From contig CANHPJ010000093.1 of NCBI GenBank assembly GCA_947462515.1, positions 1 to 6,935 on the forward strand: a stretch of 6,935 bases of DNA, written 5' to 3'. Position 1 is the stretch's first letter; each line of letters starts with the position of its first letter. The stretch is from Bacteroidota bacterium. GTDB taxonomy: Bacteria > Bacteroidota > Bacteroidia > JACCXN01. A program made the position numbers and the translations under genes. Below are positions 1 through 6,645 of the stretch, piece after piece. Below the pieces are notes generated by a model that did not search any database, was not told where the DNA came from, and worked only from the letters and a program-made list of their open reading frames with translations.

Positions 1-377
1 AATCTTAAAAGAAAGAGTTTAGGAACTAATTGATGTTGTTTTAAAACCTTTCCGCTCATTGAAAATTCAAAAATGTCAGCCCAATAAAACAAAACGAAAT
101 GTCCAGCTATAAGCATATAAGAAATGAATTCGAAGATTGGGATTTGTTCTAATAGAAATTCTTCTTTGACTTAAATACTCGGAGGAAAAATCACCAAATA
201 CATTTAATGAATCTTTGCAACTATATGTTTCGAAAAAAATGATTCTATATTTTTCATTCTCTTTAAAATAAACAATAGATACCTAATACCGCTTTTTAAT
301 TATGGCATACGAGTTTGTTTTGGATAATTTTTTAATTCCTTAACATATTGATTTGCCTCAGTTTTTTGAATATTAAC
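1..377 (-). pseudogene. Decayed protein-coding remnant of unknown function, running off the left edge
   Basis: Read on the minus strand, this stretch gives protein-like text in pieces. From 377 down to 303 one frame gives 25 residues including EANQYVKELKNYPKQ, ended by TAA at 300-302. From 282 down to about 172 the neighbouring frame reads KENEKYRIIFFETY and then NVFGDFSSEYL. From 170 to the window edge the first frame is open again, with KEEFLLEQIPIFEF, a hydrophobic stretch (ISYMLIAGHFVLFYW) and MSGKVLKQHQLVPK. The pieces follow one another in order and need one stop and two opposite frame changes to join, as expected for a decaying gene. No family is recognised. The alternative is chance open frames in AT-rich DNA. 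The reading is an inference from composition and order, not from homology. Confidence 0.35.
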
Positions 378-396
378 TTAGTTAAATCTTGATTTT

Positions 397-597
397 GTGA
401 TAAAATTTATAATTCGTTTGACTTTTAAACGCAGAGAACTACGATTGATTGAGAAATCAGTTGAGAAATATTATATCGATGTAGAAAATGGTAAAATATA
501 TTTGGATCAAGCTCAAATAGCTGATGAATTGAGAACTATAAAAAAAATTAAAGAAAAATTTAGAATAGTTTTTGGTAAAAATTCTATGTTTTTCTAA
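397..597 (+). CDS. Small hypothetical protein (66 aa), doubtful
   Basis: This open frame starts at GTG and ends at TAA; an in-frame TAG at 379-381 closes it upstream. There is no ATG near the beginning, and the only internal Met is close to the C-terminus, so GTG is the only reasonable start. The product is basic and lysine-rich, begins with a short hydrophobic/basic segment (IKFIIRLTFKRRE), and has a charged, probably helical second half (ADELRTIKKIKEKF). No domain or family is recognised. There is no obvious ribosome-binding site or promoter. It lies between a probable decayed gene and a non-coding stretch, so it may be a remnant of a longer gene rather than an intact one. Confidence 0.28.
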   Translation: MIKFIIRLTFKRRELRLIEKSVEKYYIDVENGKIYLDQAQIADELRTIKKIKEKFRIVFGKNSMFF

Positions 598-705
598 TCT
601 ATTTGGATTTAATTTTTTGGTTTGAAATTTTGATGATCCCCCTGAAGCAAATTTCTAAAAACTAACTTGTCGTTTTTGGAAAAAAAATCAAGTATACCAA
701 AGCAG

Positions 706-744
706 ACACTTTTTAAACTCAAATGGTTTATGGGAAGTGTTTTT
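706..744 (+). terminator. Weak possible intrinsic terminator
   Basis: ACACTT (706-711) pairs with AAGTGT (735-740). Inside, TAAAC (714-718) pairs with GTTTA (726-730) around a 7-nt loop, with an unequal bulge between the two stems. Five T residues follow (740-744). The stem is AT-rich and interrupted, so stability would be low. It lies about 110 nt beyond the 66-codon ORF and would insulate the gene starting at 859 from upstream transcription. Confidence 0.3.
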
Positions 745-775
745 ATGTGGATAACCCGAACTTTTTACTGAGCCA

Positions 776-807
776 TTAGTTATAATAAAAATAATTATTT
801 ATTTTAG
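776..807 (+). promoter_or_regulatory. Possible Bacteroidota-type promoter for the OmpA-family gene
   Basis: TTAG (776-779), a 20-nt spacer and TATTTTAG (800-807) match the Bacteroidota -33/-7 pattern (TTTG ... TAnnTTTG) with one mismatch in each box. Transcription would start near 813 and leave a leader of about 45 nt. The region is very AT-rich, so a chance match is likely enough to keep confidence low. Confidence 0.25.
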
Positions 808-858
808 CACTCATTAAAATAATTTCTTACCAATATCAGGAATAAAAACTAAAATCAT

Positions 859-2814
859 ATGTCATTAAAGAAAGTTGTTTTTTCTTTTTCTCTTTTGTTT
901 TTTTTGATCACTTCAAATTCTTTTGCTCAGAAAAACTTTACTAAAGAAGCAAAAAAGGCATTTACCGAAGAACGATATTTCGATGCTATCGAACTATTTA
1001 AAAAAGCCTATTCTCAAGAGAAAAGTAATGAAGAAAAGTCTAATATAATATATTCAATAGCAGAGTGTTATAGGCACACTCTAGATAATGCCCAGGCTGA
1101 AGTTTGGTATAAAAAAGCCATTCAGGCAAATTATAAAGATCCAGTGGCAATTTTACACCTTGCAGATGCAATCAAAGCACAGGCCAGATATGCTGAAGCC
1201 ATTGACGAATACTCTAAATATAAAAAATTAGTACCAAATGATAAGCGTGCAGATGTTAATTCAAAGTCAAGCGAGTTAGCTCAAAAATGGATGGCAGAGC
1301 CCACTCGTTATGCTGTTTATCCAGAGGCTCAGCTTAACTCACGAGATATGGATTTTGCCCCAACTTATGCCGACAAAAAATATAACCATCTAATCTTTAC
1401 TTCATCAAGACAGGGTTCTGTCGGTAATAACTTAGATGGTATTACAGGACAAAATTATTCCGATTTATACGAGTCTACAAGAGACAAAGTAGGTAAATGG
1501 AGCACTCCGGTACTTTTAAATCAGGAAATTAATTCCAAAGATAGCGAAGGTGCTTCAGCAATAAACAAAAAAGGTACTGTTATTTATTTTACCAGATGTC
1601 CTGAAGAGAAAGACAAGGATTTTATTTGTCATATCTATACTGCTCAAAATAAGGCAGGTGCATGGACAGAAGTTAAAATGCTTAATCTGACAGGCGATAG
1701 TGTTACGGTTGGTCATCCTGCTATTTCGGATGATGAGACGATTTTAATTTTCAGCTCTGATCTTCCTGGAGGTTCTGGGGGTAAAGACCTTTGGTATTCA
1801 CAAATGGATATGAATACAAAATCCTGGGGCAAACCTGTTAATCTTGGTGCGGTTATAAATACAGTTGGAGATGAAATTTATCCTTTTATCCACGAAGATG
1901 GTACTTTGTATTTCTCATCTGACGGTCATCCTGGTATGGGAGCAATGGACGTTTTTAAAGCTGATAAAACAAGCAATAAATCATGGGCCAATCCATCCAA
2001 TATGAAATATCCCATGAATTCACCTCATGATGATTTTGGAATCATTTTTGAAGGCAAAACAGAAAGAGGTTTCTTAACATCTAATAGAGAAGGTTCAATG
2101 GGCTCGGATGACATTTATTCTTTTGTTCTACCACCTTTGTTATATGTTATGCAGGGTAGTGTAACCGATTTAGCCAACAAAACTCCAATCGAAGGTGCTA
2201 TAATTAAAATTGCTGGTTCCGACGGTACTTATTTTGAAAAGAAAACCGATAGCAAAGGAAACTATCAGTTTGCAGAAAAAGGAGAAACAAGGTACTTCCT
2301 TCCAAATGTTACCTATAACATCACTGTAATTGCTCCAGGTTATTTAAATGGAAAAGGCCGCGAGACTACTGCCGGCTTAAACCAGTCAACTACTTTCGTA
2401 AAAGACTTCGCGCTTCAACCAATGGTAAAAGAAATTGCAATGCCTGAGGTATTATATGAAGTAGGTAAGTTTGCATTGCGAACAGAATCACAAGATTCTC
2501 TCAATTATCTTTATAATATATTGGTTGATAATCCTACCATTCTTATCGAGCTTTCAGCTCATACCGATTCAAGAGGTTCTAATGCTGCCAATAAAACACT
2601 TTCCGATAACAGAGCTAAAGCCTGCGTTGAATACCTTGTAAGCAAGGGAATTCCTGCAGAAAGAATGAAAGCGGTCGGGTATGGTGAAGAAAGGCTAAAA
2701 ATTACGGATGCCCAAATTGCAAAACTACAGTCGAATGAAGAGAAAGAAGCTGCTCATCAGAAAAACAGAAGAACTGTATTCTCCGTATTGCCCGGTACAT
2801 ACCAACCTAAGTAG
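859..2814 (+). CDS. PorE-like OmpA-family protein: TPR, five-bladed PD40 propeller, carboxypeptidase-regulatory domain, OmpA_C (651 aa)
   Basis: Exported, probably periplasmic protein held to peptidoglycan. Residues 1-23 form a signal peptide (KK, hydrophobic core, cleavage after SFA before Q24). There is no lipobox cysteine. TPR-like helices cover about 25-145. Five PD40-type blades follow: about 165-186 (DFAPTYADKK, FTSSRQG), 230-247 (EGASAINKKGTVIYF), 285-312 (FSSDLPGGSGGKDLW), 338-366 (YFSSDGHPGMGAMDVF) and 391-422 (FLTSNREGSMGSDDIYSF). A carboxypeptidase-regulatory-like domain spans about 430-520, and OmpA_C spans about 530-645. The OmpA_C peptidoglycan-binding residues are present as Asp570 (AHTDSRGS) and Arg585 (LSDNRAKA). 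Order and length match PorE, a type IX secretion protein of Porphyromonas (about 670 aa). Bacteroidota carry several paralogues of this architecture and no secretion genes are nearby, so a role in that system is inferred. The gene ends in TAG and is followed by a strong terminator, so it is probably monocistronic. Confidence 0.9.
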   Translation: MSLKKVVFSFSLLFFLITSNSFAQKNFTKEAKKAFTEERYFDAIELFKKAYSQEKSNEEKSNIIYSIAECYRHTLDNAQAEVWYKKAIQANYKDPVAILHLADAIKAQARYAEAIDEYSKYKKLVPNDKRADVNSKSSELAQKWMAEPTRYAVYPEAQLNSRDMDFAPTYADKKYNHLIFTSSRQGSVGNNLDGITGQNYSDLYESTRDKVGKWSTPVLLNQEINSKDSEGASAINKKGTVIYFTRCPEEKDKDFICHIYTAQNKAGAWTEVKMLNLTGDSVTVGHPAISDDETILIFSSDLPGGSGGKDLWYSQMDMNTKSWGKPVNLGAVINTVGDEIYPFIHEDGTLYFSSDGHPGMGAMDVFKADKTSNKSWANPSNMKYPMNSPHDDFGIIFEGKTERGFLTSNREGSMGSDDIYSFVLPPLLYVMQGSVTDLANKTPIEGAIIKIAGSDGTYFEKKTDSKGNYQFAEKGETRYFLPNVTYNITVIAPGYLNGKGRETTAGLNQSTTFVKDFALQPMVKEIAMPEVLYEVGKFALRTESQDSLNYLYNILVDNPTILIELSAHTDSRGSNAANKTLSDNRAKACVEYLVSKGIPAERMKAVGYGEERLKITDAQIAKLQSNEEKEAAHQKNRRTVFSVLPGTYQPK

Positions 2815-2817
2815 CTG

Positions 2818-2860
2818 GTGTAACTATTGTTACACACATTTTTATGAAAGTTAAATGTGT
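2818..2860 (+). promoter_or_regulatory. Two overlapping hairpins in the OmpA-gene 3' region
   Basis: GTGTAAC (2818-2824) pairs with GTTACAC (2829-2835) around TATT, starting four bases after the TAG stop. ACACATTT (2834-2841) pairs perfectly with AAATGTGT (2853-2860) around an 11-nt loop. The second hairpin shares two bases with the first and two with the base of the following terminator stem, so neighbours compete slightly at their ends. Any regulatory role is inference; simple 3'-end protection of the mRNA is equally possible. Confidence 0.4.
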
Positions 2861-2897
2861 CCCGAAACATAAGAAATTATGTTTCGGGACTTTTTTT
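2859..2897 (+). terminator. Strong intrinsic terminator after the OmpA-family gene
   Basis: A perfect 14-bp stem pairs GTCCCGAAACATAA (2859-2872) with TTATGTTTCGGGAC (2877-2890) around a GAAA tetraloop (2873-2876). Seven T residues follow at 2891-2897. It ends transcription of the upstream gene. Its T-run stops 11 nt before the ATG of the purM-like gene, so it could also act as a leader attenuator for that gene. Confidence 0.9.
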
Positions 2898-2908
2898 AAA
2901 TAAATTTT

Positions 2909-4090
2909 ATGACTTCAGATTCAAGGTATAATTTAAGAGGTGTTTCGGCTTCCAAAGAGGATGTTCATAACGCAATTAAAAATGTAGATAAAGGAATTTT
3001 TCCTCAGGCTTTTTGCAAGGTTATTCCTGATATTATTGGGGGTGATCCTGACTATTGCAATATAATGCATGCTGATGGTGCAGGAACTAAATCTTCTTTG
3101 GCCTATGCCTATTGGAGCGAAACAGGTGATGTTTCTGTCTGGAAGGGCATTGCCCAGGATGCTATCGTGATGAATACCGATGATTTACTATGTGTTGGGG
3201 CTACAGATAATATTTTGGTTTCGTCAACCATAGGAAGAAATAAACATTTAATACCGGGAGAAGTCATCAGTGCCATTATTAACGGAACTGAAGAGATACT
3301 TTCTGAATTGCGTTCTTACGGAGTAAATATATATTCTACCGGCGGTGAAACTGCTGATGTAGGTGATTTGGTTAGAACAATTATCGTGGATTCTACCGTT
3401 ATGTGCCGTATGAAGAGAAGCGATGTTGTTTCCAATCATACTATTTCTCCAGGTGATGTCATTGTTGGGCTTTCTTCCAGTGGGATAGCTTCTTATGAAA
3501 AAGAATATAATGGAGGTATGGGCAGCAATGGTCTTACTTCGGCAAGACATGATGTTTTCAACAAGCAATTGGCTGATAAATATCCAGCAACTTACGATCA
3601 AGCTGTTCCTTCTGATCTTACTTATTCCGGGAATATTGGACTGTTAGACAAGATAGACATCCCTAGTCATAAAATTAGTGTCGATGCAGGTAAATTAGTT
3701 TTATCTCCTACCAGAACCTATGCTCCAATAATTAAAAAAGTGCTTGATCAATTCCGTACTCAAATTCACGGTATGGTTCATTGCAGTGGAGGAGCACAGA
3801 CTAAAGTTCTGCACTTTGTTGATAAAGTGCATGTCATTAAAGACAACCTGTTTGAACTGCCTCCCTTGTTTAAATTGATTCAAGAACAATCCGGTACAAG
3901 CTGGCAGGAAATGTATAAGGTGTTTAATATGGGTCATAGAATGGAGCTATATGTGAAACCGGAAATTGCAAACGAAATTATTGCCATCTCCAAATCTTTC
4001 AATGTAGATGCTCAGATAATTGGTAGGGTTGAAGCTTGTGATACTAAAAAGCTCACTATAAAAAGTGAATTTGGAATATTTGAATACTAA
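2909..4090 (+). CDS. purM: Divergent phosphoribosylformylglycinamidine cyclo-ligase (AIR synthase, PurM-like, 393 aa)
   Basis: Cytosolic ATP-dependent enzyme of purine synthesis that closes FGAM to aminoimidazole ribotide (AIR). The AIR-synthase fold is recognised by DGAGTK (56-61, DGVGTK in classical PurM), GIAQDAIVMNTDDLLCVGA (80-98), GGETAD (145-150, usually GGETAEM), GDVIVGLSSSG (182-192), a glycine-rich stretch NGGMGSNGL (201-209), PTRTY (267-271) and FNMGHRMELYV (339-349). At 393 aa it is longer than classical PurM (about 345); part of the excess lies around 196-250, after the SSSG motif. This divergent form is what Bacteroidota usually carry as PurM. The remaining doubt is whether it is the true cyclo-ligase or a relative within the PurM/SelD/HypE/ThiL superfamily. 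The start ATG sits 11 nt after the upstream terminator with an AT-rich leader and no Shine-Dalgarno sequence. prfA follows after 46 nt. Confidence 0.85.
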   Translation: MTSDSRYNLRGVSASKEDVHNAIKNVDKGIFPQAFCKVIPDIIGGDPDYCNIMHADGAGTKSSLAYAYWSETGDVSVWKGIAQDAIVMNTDDLLCVGATDNILVSSTIGRNKHLIPGEVISAIINGTEEILSELRSYGVNIYSTGGETADVGDLVRTIIVDSTVMCRMKRSDVVSNHTISPGDVIVGLSSSGIASYEKEYNGGMGSNGLTSARHDVFNKQLADKYPATYDQAVPSDLTYSGNIGLLDKIDIPSHKISVDAGKLVLSPTRTYAPIIKKVLDQFRTQIHGMVHCSGGAQTKVLHFVDKVHVIKDNLFELPPLFKLIQEQSGTSWQEMYKVFNMGHRMELYVKPEIANEIIAISKSFNVDAQIIGRVEACDTKKLTIKSEFGIFEY

Positions 4091-4136
4091 TTTGGCTTTA
4101 TCGGAATTATTTAAATAAATAAAAATACTAGAATTA

Positions 4137-5213
4137 ATGTTACAGACTTTAGAAGCAATAAAACGACGATGGGAAAATGTAGAGGAGCAATTGTCAGATC
4201 CGGCAACTGTATCGGACAGGAAACTTTTCGCTAAGTTAAATAAAGAATATAAGGATCTTCAGGAACTTGTTGATGCCTATCATGAATACAAGCAATTAAT
4301 TGGAAATTTAGAATCAGCCAAAGAAGTTCTGGAATCAGAAACTGATGAGGATTTTAGAGAAATGGCTAAAATAGAATTAGATGAATGTATTTCCAAAAAG
4401 GATATCATGGATGAGAATATCCGTATGATGCTTGTTCCAAAAGATCCTGATGATAGCAAGAACGTAGTAATGGAGATAAGGGCAGGTAGTGGAGGTGATG
4501 AAGCAAGTATATTCGCAGGTGATCTGTTTAGAATGTATACTAGGTATTTTGAAACTAGAGGCTGGAGAGCCGAATTGGTAGACTCTACCGAGGGTACAGC
4601 AGGTGGTTTTAAGGAGATTGTTGTAAATGTTAGCGGTGACAATGTATTTGGTCAGCTGAAATATGAGTCCGGTGTGCATCGTGTACAGCGTGTTCCTCAA
4701 ACTGAAACTCAAGGTAGGGTGCATACTTCAGCCGCTTCTGTTATTGTTATGCCAGAGGCAGATGAACTGGATGTGGAAGTTAAAGAAAATGACATTCGAA
4801 AAGATATTTTCTGTGCTTCTGGACCAGGCGGACAGTCGGTAAATACCACCAAGTCGGCTATTCGATTAACTCATATTCCTACAGGTATCGTTGTTCAGTG
4901 TCAGGATCAGAAATCCCAGTTGAAGAATTACGATAAAGCCCTACAGGTTTTGCGATCAAGAATATATGAGATTCAGTATCAAAAACGTTTGGAAGAACAG
5001 TCTAAAAAACGAAAAACATTGGTTTCTACCGGCGATCGTTCCGAAAAAATCAGGACATATAATTATGCCCAAAGCAGAGTTACCGATCATCGTATAGGTT
5101 TGTCTATGCATAATTTACCGGCTTTTATGGCAGGCGACATTCAAGAGTTTATCGATGCCTTGCAGATAGCAGAAAACACAGAAAAATTAAAGGAGGGTAC
5201 CACCATTTATTAA
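4137..5213 (+). CDS. prfA: Peptide chain release factor 1 (358 aa)
   Basis: Class I release factor that recognises UAA and UAG in the ribosomal A site and triggers peptidyl-tRNA hydrolysis. The GGQ motif is at 231-233 (ASGPGGQSVNTTKSAIRL); its Gln233 is the residue that PrmC methylates in this family. The stop-codon tripeptide of RF1 (PxT) is present as P187-Q188-T189 in HRVQRVPQTETQGRVHTSA. RF2 would carry SPF there, and there is no RF2-type programmed frameshift. Other RF1 landmarks are RAGSGGDEAS (115-124) and TGDRSEKIRTYNYAQSRVTDHR (298-319). Length is normal and the protein looks intact. It sits between the purM-like gene and pyrF in a probable operon. The leader is A-rich with no Shine-Dalgarno sequence, as is common in Bacteroidota. 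Confidence 0.97.
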   Translation: MLQTLEAIKRRWENVEEQLSDPATVSDRKLFAKLNKEYKDLQELVDAYHEYKQLIGNLESAKEVLESETDEDFREMAKIELDECISKKDIMDENIRMMLVPKDPDDSKNVVMEIRAGSGGDEASIFAGDLFRMYTRYFETRGWRAELVDSTEGTAGGFKEIVVNVSGDNVFGQLKYESGVHRVQRVPQTETQGRVHTSAASVIVMPEADELDVEVKENDIRKDIFCASGPGGQSVNTTKSAIRLTHIPTGIVVQCQDQKSQLKNYDKALQVLRSRIYEIQYQKRLEEQSKKRKTLVSTGDRSEKIRTYNYAQSRVTDHRIGLSMHNLPAFMAGDIQEFIDALQIAENTEKLKEGTTIY

Positions 5214-5303
5214 TATTTAAGAATAGATTTTTGAATCGGATTGTCTTTTTATAGTAAAGGCTCAAGAAGATTGGATTATTCAAAATTCAAACATTAAAAT
5301 AAA

Positions 5304-6128
5304 ATGACCAGAAAAGAACTGATAGACCAAATTAAAATAAAGAAATCTTTTTTATGCGTTGGTTTAGATTCTGATATCACAAAAATACCCAAGCACTTGT
5401 TGGATCTTGAGGATCCAATATTTGAATTTAATAAACAAATTATTGATGCCACACATGATTTATGTGTGGCCTATAAGCCAAATAGTGCTTTTTATGAGAG
5501 TTTAGGGGCAAAGGGTTGGGAAAGTCTTTCCAAAACAGAAAAGTACATTCCCGAGAATATTTTTAAAATCATTGATGCCAAGCGGGGTGATATTGGAAAT
5601 ACCTCCAAGTTGTATGCTAGGGCATTCTATGAGCAAATGAACTTTGATTCCATAACAGTTTCACCTTATATGGGCATAGATTCAGTAACTCCTTTTTTAG
5701 AATATGAGGGCAAGTGGGCTATTTTACTTGCATTAACTTCTAACGTTGGGGCAATGGATTTTCAGCTCATTCAAACGGTTAAGGATAACAAAAAGATATT
5801 TGAAAAAGTACTTTCCATTTCAAAAAAATGGGGAAACGATGAAAATATGATGTATGTGGTTGGTGCAACCCAAGCAGAAATGCTTAAAAATATACGGGAT
5901 ATCGTTCCCTCACACTTTTTACTCATTCCAGGGGTAGGAGCACAAGGGGGTAATTTGCAGGATGTAGCCAAATTTGGTTTAAACAAAGATTGCGGATTAC
6001 TTGTTAACGCATCTCGAAGTATTATTTATGCCTCTTCTGGTATGGATTTTGCTGAAAAGGCTCGTCAGGAAGCATTAAACATGCAAAAAGAGATGGCTGG
6101 AATACTAGAAAAATCAGCTGTTTTATAA
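5304..6128 (+). CDS. pyrF: Orotidine 5'-phosphate decarboxylase, type 2 (274 aa)
   Basis: Cytosolic TIM-barrel enzyme that decarboxylates OMP to UMP, the last step of de novo pyrimidine synthesis. The catalytic DxKxxD signature is D91-A-K93-R-G-D96 in IIDAKRGDIGNT; Lys93 is the expected proton donor. Substrate-contacting elements are Asp22 (VGLDSD), Lys58 (AYKPN), the phosphate-binding loop PGVGAQGG (209-216) and Arg238 (NASRSI). KRGDIGNT and a length near 275 aa place it in the type 2 (mycobacterial/Bacteroidota) subfamily rather than the ~230-aa enterobacterial type. It is last in the purM-prfA-pyrF run, 90 nt after prfA, with no terminator seen in that gap. No strong GC-rich terminator follows it, so transcripts may run on toward the tRNA genes. 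Confidence 0.96.
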   Translation: MTRKELIDQIKIKKSFLCVGLDSDITKIPKHLLDLEDPIFEFNKQIIDATHDLCVAYKPNSAFYESLGAKGWESLSKTEKYIPENIFKIIDAKRGDIGNTSKLYARAFYEQMNFDSITVSPYMGIDSVTPFLEYEGKWAILLALTSNVGAMDFQLIQTVKDNKKIFEKVLSISKKWGNDENMMYVVGATQAEMLKNIRDIVPSHFLLIPGVGAQGGNLQDVAKFGLNKDCGLLVNASRSIIYASSGMDFAEKARQEALNMQKEMAGILEKSAVL

Positions 6129-6164
6129 AACACAAAAAAATATTACGTTAATGTTAATTTTTAT

Positions 6165-6195
6165 TTTGCATTATTGATTTTTATTTTTATGTTTG
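6165..6195 (+). promoter_or_regulatory. Bacteroidota-type promoter for the tRNA pair
   Basis: TTTG (6165-6168), a 19-nt spacer and TATGTTTG (6188-6195) match the Bacteroidota primary sigma consensus (TTTG N19-22 TAnnTTTG) with no mismatch. Transcription should start near 6201-6205, giving a precursor leader of about 40 nt before tRNA-Pro. No comparable promoter is visible between the two tRNA genes, so both are probably transcribed from here. Confidence 0.75.
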
Positions 6196-6245
6196 CAACC
6201 TCAATTCGGTGAAACAAAACGTTCTTTTATGAATTGAAAATAGTT

Positions 6246-6319
6246 CGGGGTGTAGCGTAGCCCGGTATCGCGCCTCGTTTGGGACGAGGAGGTCGTCAGT
6301 TCGAATCTGGCCACCCCGA
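6246..6319 (+). tRNA. tRNA-Pro (anticodon UGG)
   Basis: A complete cloverleaf is present. Acceptor stem CGGGGTG (6246-6252) pairs with CACCCCG (6312-6318), with discriminator A6319. The D stem is GCG/CGC (6255-6257, 6269-6271). The anticodon stem CCTCG/CGAGG (6273-6277, 6285-6289) encloses TTTGGGA with anticodon TGG at 6280-6282. The T stem GTCAG/CTGGC (6295-6299, 6307-6311) encloses TTCGAAT. C1-G72 with A73 is typical of bacterial tRNA-Pro. The 3' CCA is not encoded and must be added enzymatically. It should read CCA and other CCN proline codons. Confidence 0.97.
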
Positions 6320-6328
6320 CATAATCTT

Positions 6329-6401
6329 AGTCCAATGTTGAAAGTTGAAAGTTTAGAAATAAACTTATTTATCCTCTGATAATCAATTTAAACCTTGGAC
6401 T
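6329..6401. repeat. Imperfect inverted repeat in the spacer between the two tRNA genes
   Basis: The 15-nt arm AGTCCAATGTTGAAA (6329-6343) pairs with TTTAAACCTTGGACT (6387-6401) with two mismatches. Between the arms lies a perfect hairpin, AAGTTTA-GAAA-TAAACTT (6349-6366), and the left side also carries a tandem GTTGAAA repeat (6338-6351). In a joint precursor RNA this would fold as one long stem placing the two tRNAs at its base. It could be a processing signal or a small dispersed repeat; neither is shown. Confidence 0.6.
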
Positions 6402-6421
6402 TTGAGTTTTAATAACAATTA

Positions 6422-6495
<74 letters not shown>

Positions 6496-6502
6496 CTTAG
6501 GT

Positions 6503-6544
6503 AAACCCTGGTAATAGCAAGTATTATCAGGGTTTTTCTTTTTT
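6503..6544 (+). terminator. Strong intrinsic terminator of the tRNA transcript
   Basis: AAACCCTGGTAATA (6503-6516) pairs over 14 positions (one G-U) with TATTATCAGGGTTT (6522-6535) around the loop GCAAG. The T-rich tail TTTTTCTTTTTT covers 6533-6544. It begins eight bases after the 3' end of tRNA-Arg and separates the tRNA unit from the mobile-element remnants to the right. Confidence 0.92.
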
Positions 6545-6591
6545 ATCTACTTTAGGAATAAATTGGATAATAGCTGAAACTGATACCCCAA

Positions 6592-6613
6592 AAATTGCAA
6601 ATAAATTGCAAAT
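6592..6613. repeat. Perfect 11-bp tandem direct repeat, two copies
   Basis: AAATTGCAAAT occurs twice back to back (6592-6602 and 6603-6613). Each copy contains the palindrome TTGCAA, and the two centres are 11 bp apart, about one helical turn. It lies 33 bp before the recombinase-like start at 6646. That spacing suits a protein-binding site such as an operator or recombinase arm site, but this is inference. Confidence 0.6.
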
Positions 6614-6645
6614 TTTCACCGCCAAGATGCCAAAAACTTATTCCC

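Larger units (their letters stand above)
598..858. other. Non-coding stretch before the OmpA-family gene
   Basis: No open frame of useful length is seen on either strand. It holds a weak hairpin with a T-run (706-744), a perfect single match to the DnaA box at 746-754 (probably chance), and a weak promoter-like pair just upstream of the gene starting at 859. The minus strand between about 780 and 600 reads as protein-like text broken by several stops, so it may be part of the same decayed region as the left end. Confidence 0.4.

Noticed and set aside
746..754. Perfect DnaA-box match (TTATCCACA on the minus strand)
   Set aside because: It is a single copy. No cluster of boxes, no dnaA/dnaN or other origin-linked genes and no unwinding element arrangement are visible, and one 9-mer is easily found by chance in AT-rich DNA.
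2878..2885. TATGTTTC as a -7 promoter box for purM
   Set aside because: It is one base off TAnnTTTG, lies inside the terminator stem where the bases are explained by pairing, and has no convincing TTTG/TTG at the required distance.
5229..5285. TTTTGAAT / ATTCAAAA inverted repeat between prfA and pyrF
   Set aside because: Only 8 AT-rich bases separated by 41 nt, with no T-run and no support as a terminator or operator; expected by chance in such DNA.
3248..5986. Minus-strand open frames of 71-120 codons inside purM, prfA and pyrF
   Set aside because: They lie opposite strongly recognised genes, have low-complexity or Ser/Ile-rich translations without family motifs, and are explained by the coding strand's composition.
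6129..6165. Possible terminator after pyrF in the T-rich stretch
   Set aside because: Only short A/T pairings can be drawn and there is no GC-containing stem, so a terminator cannot be supported.
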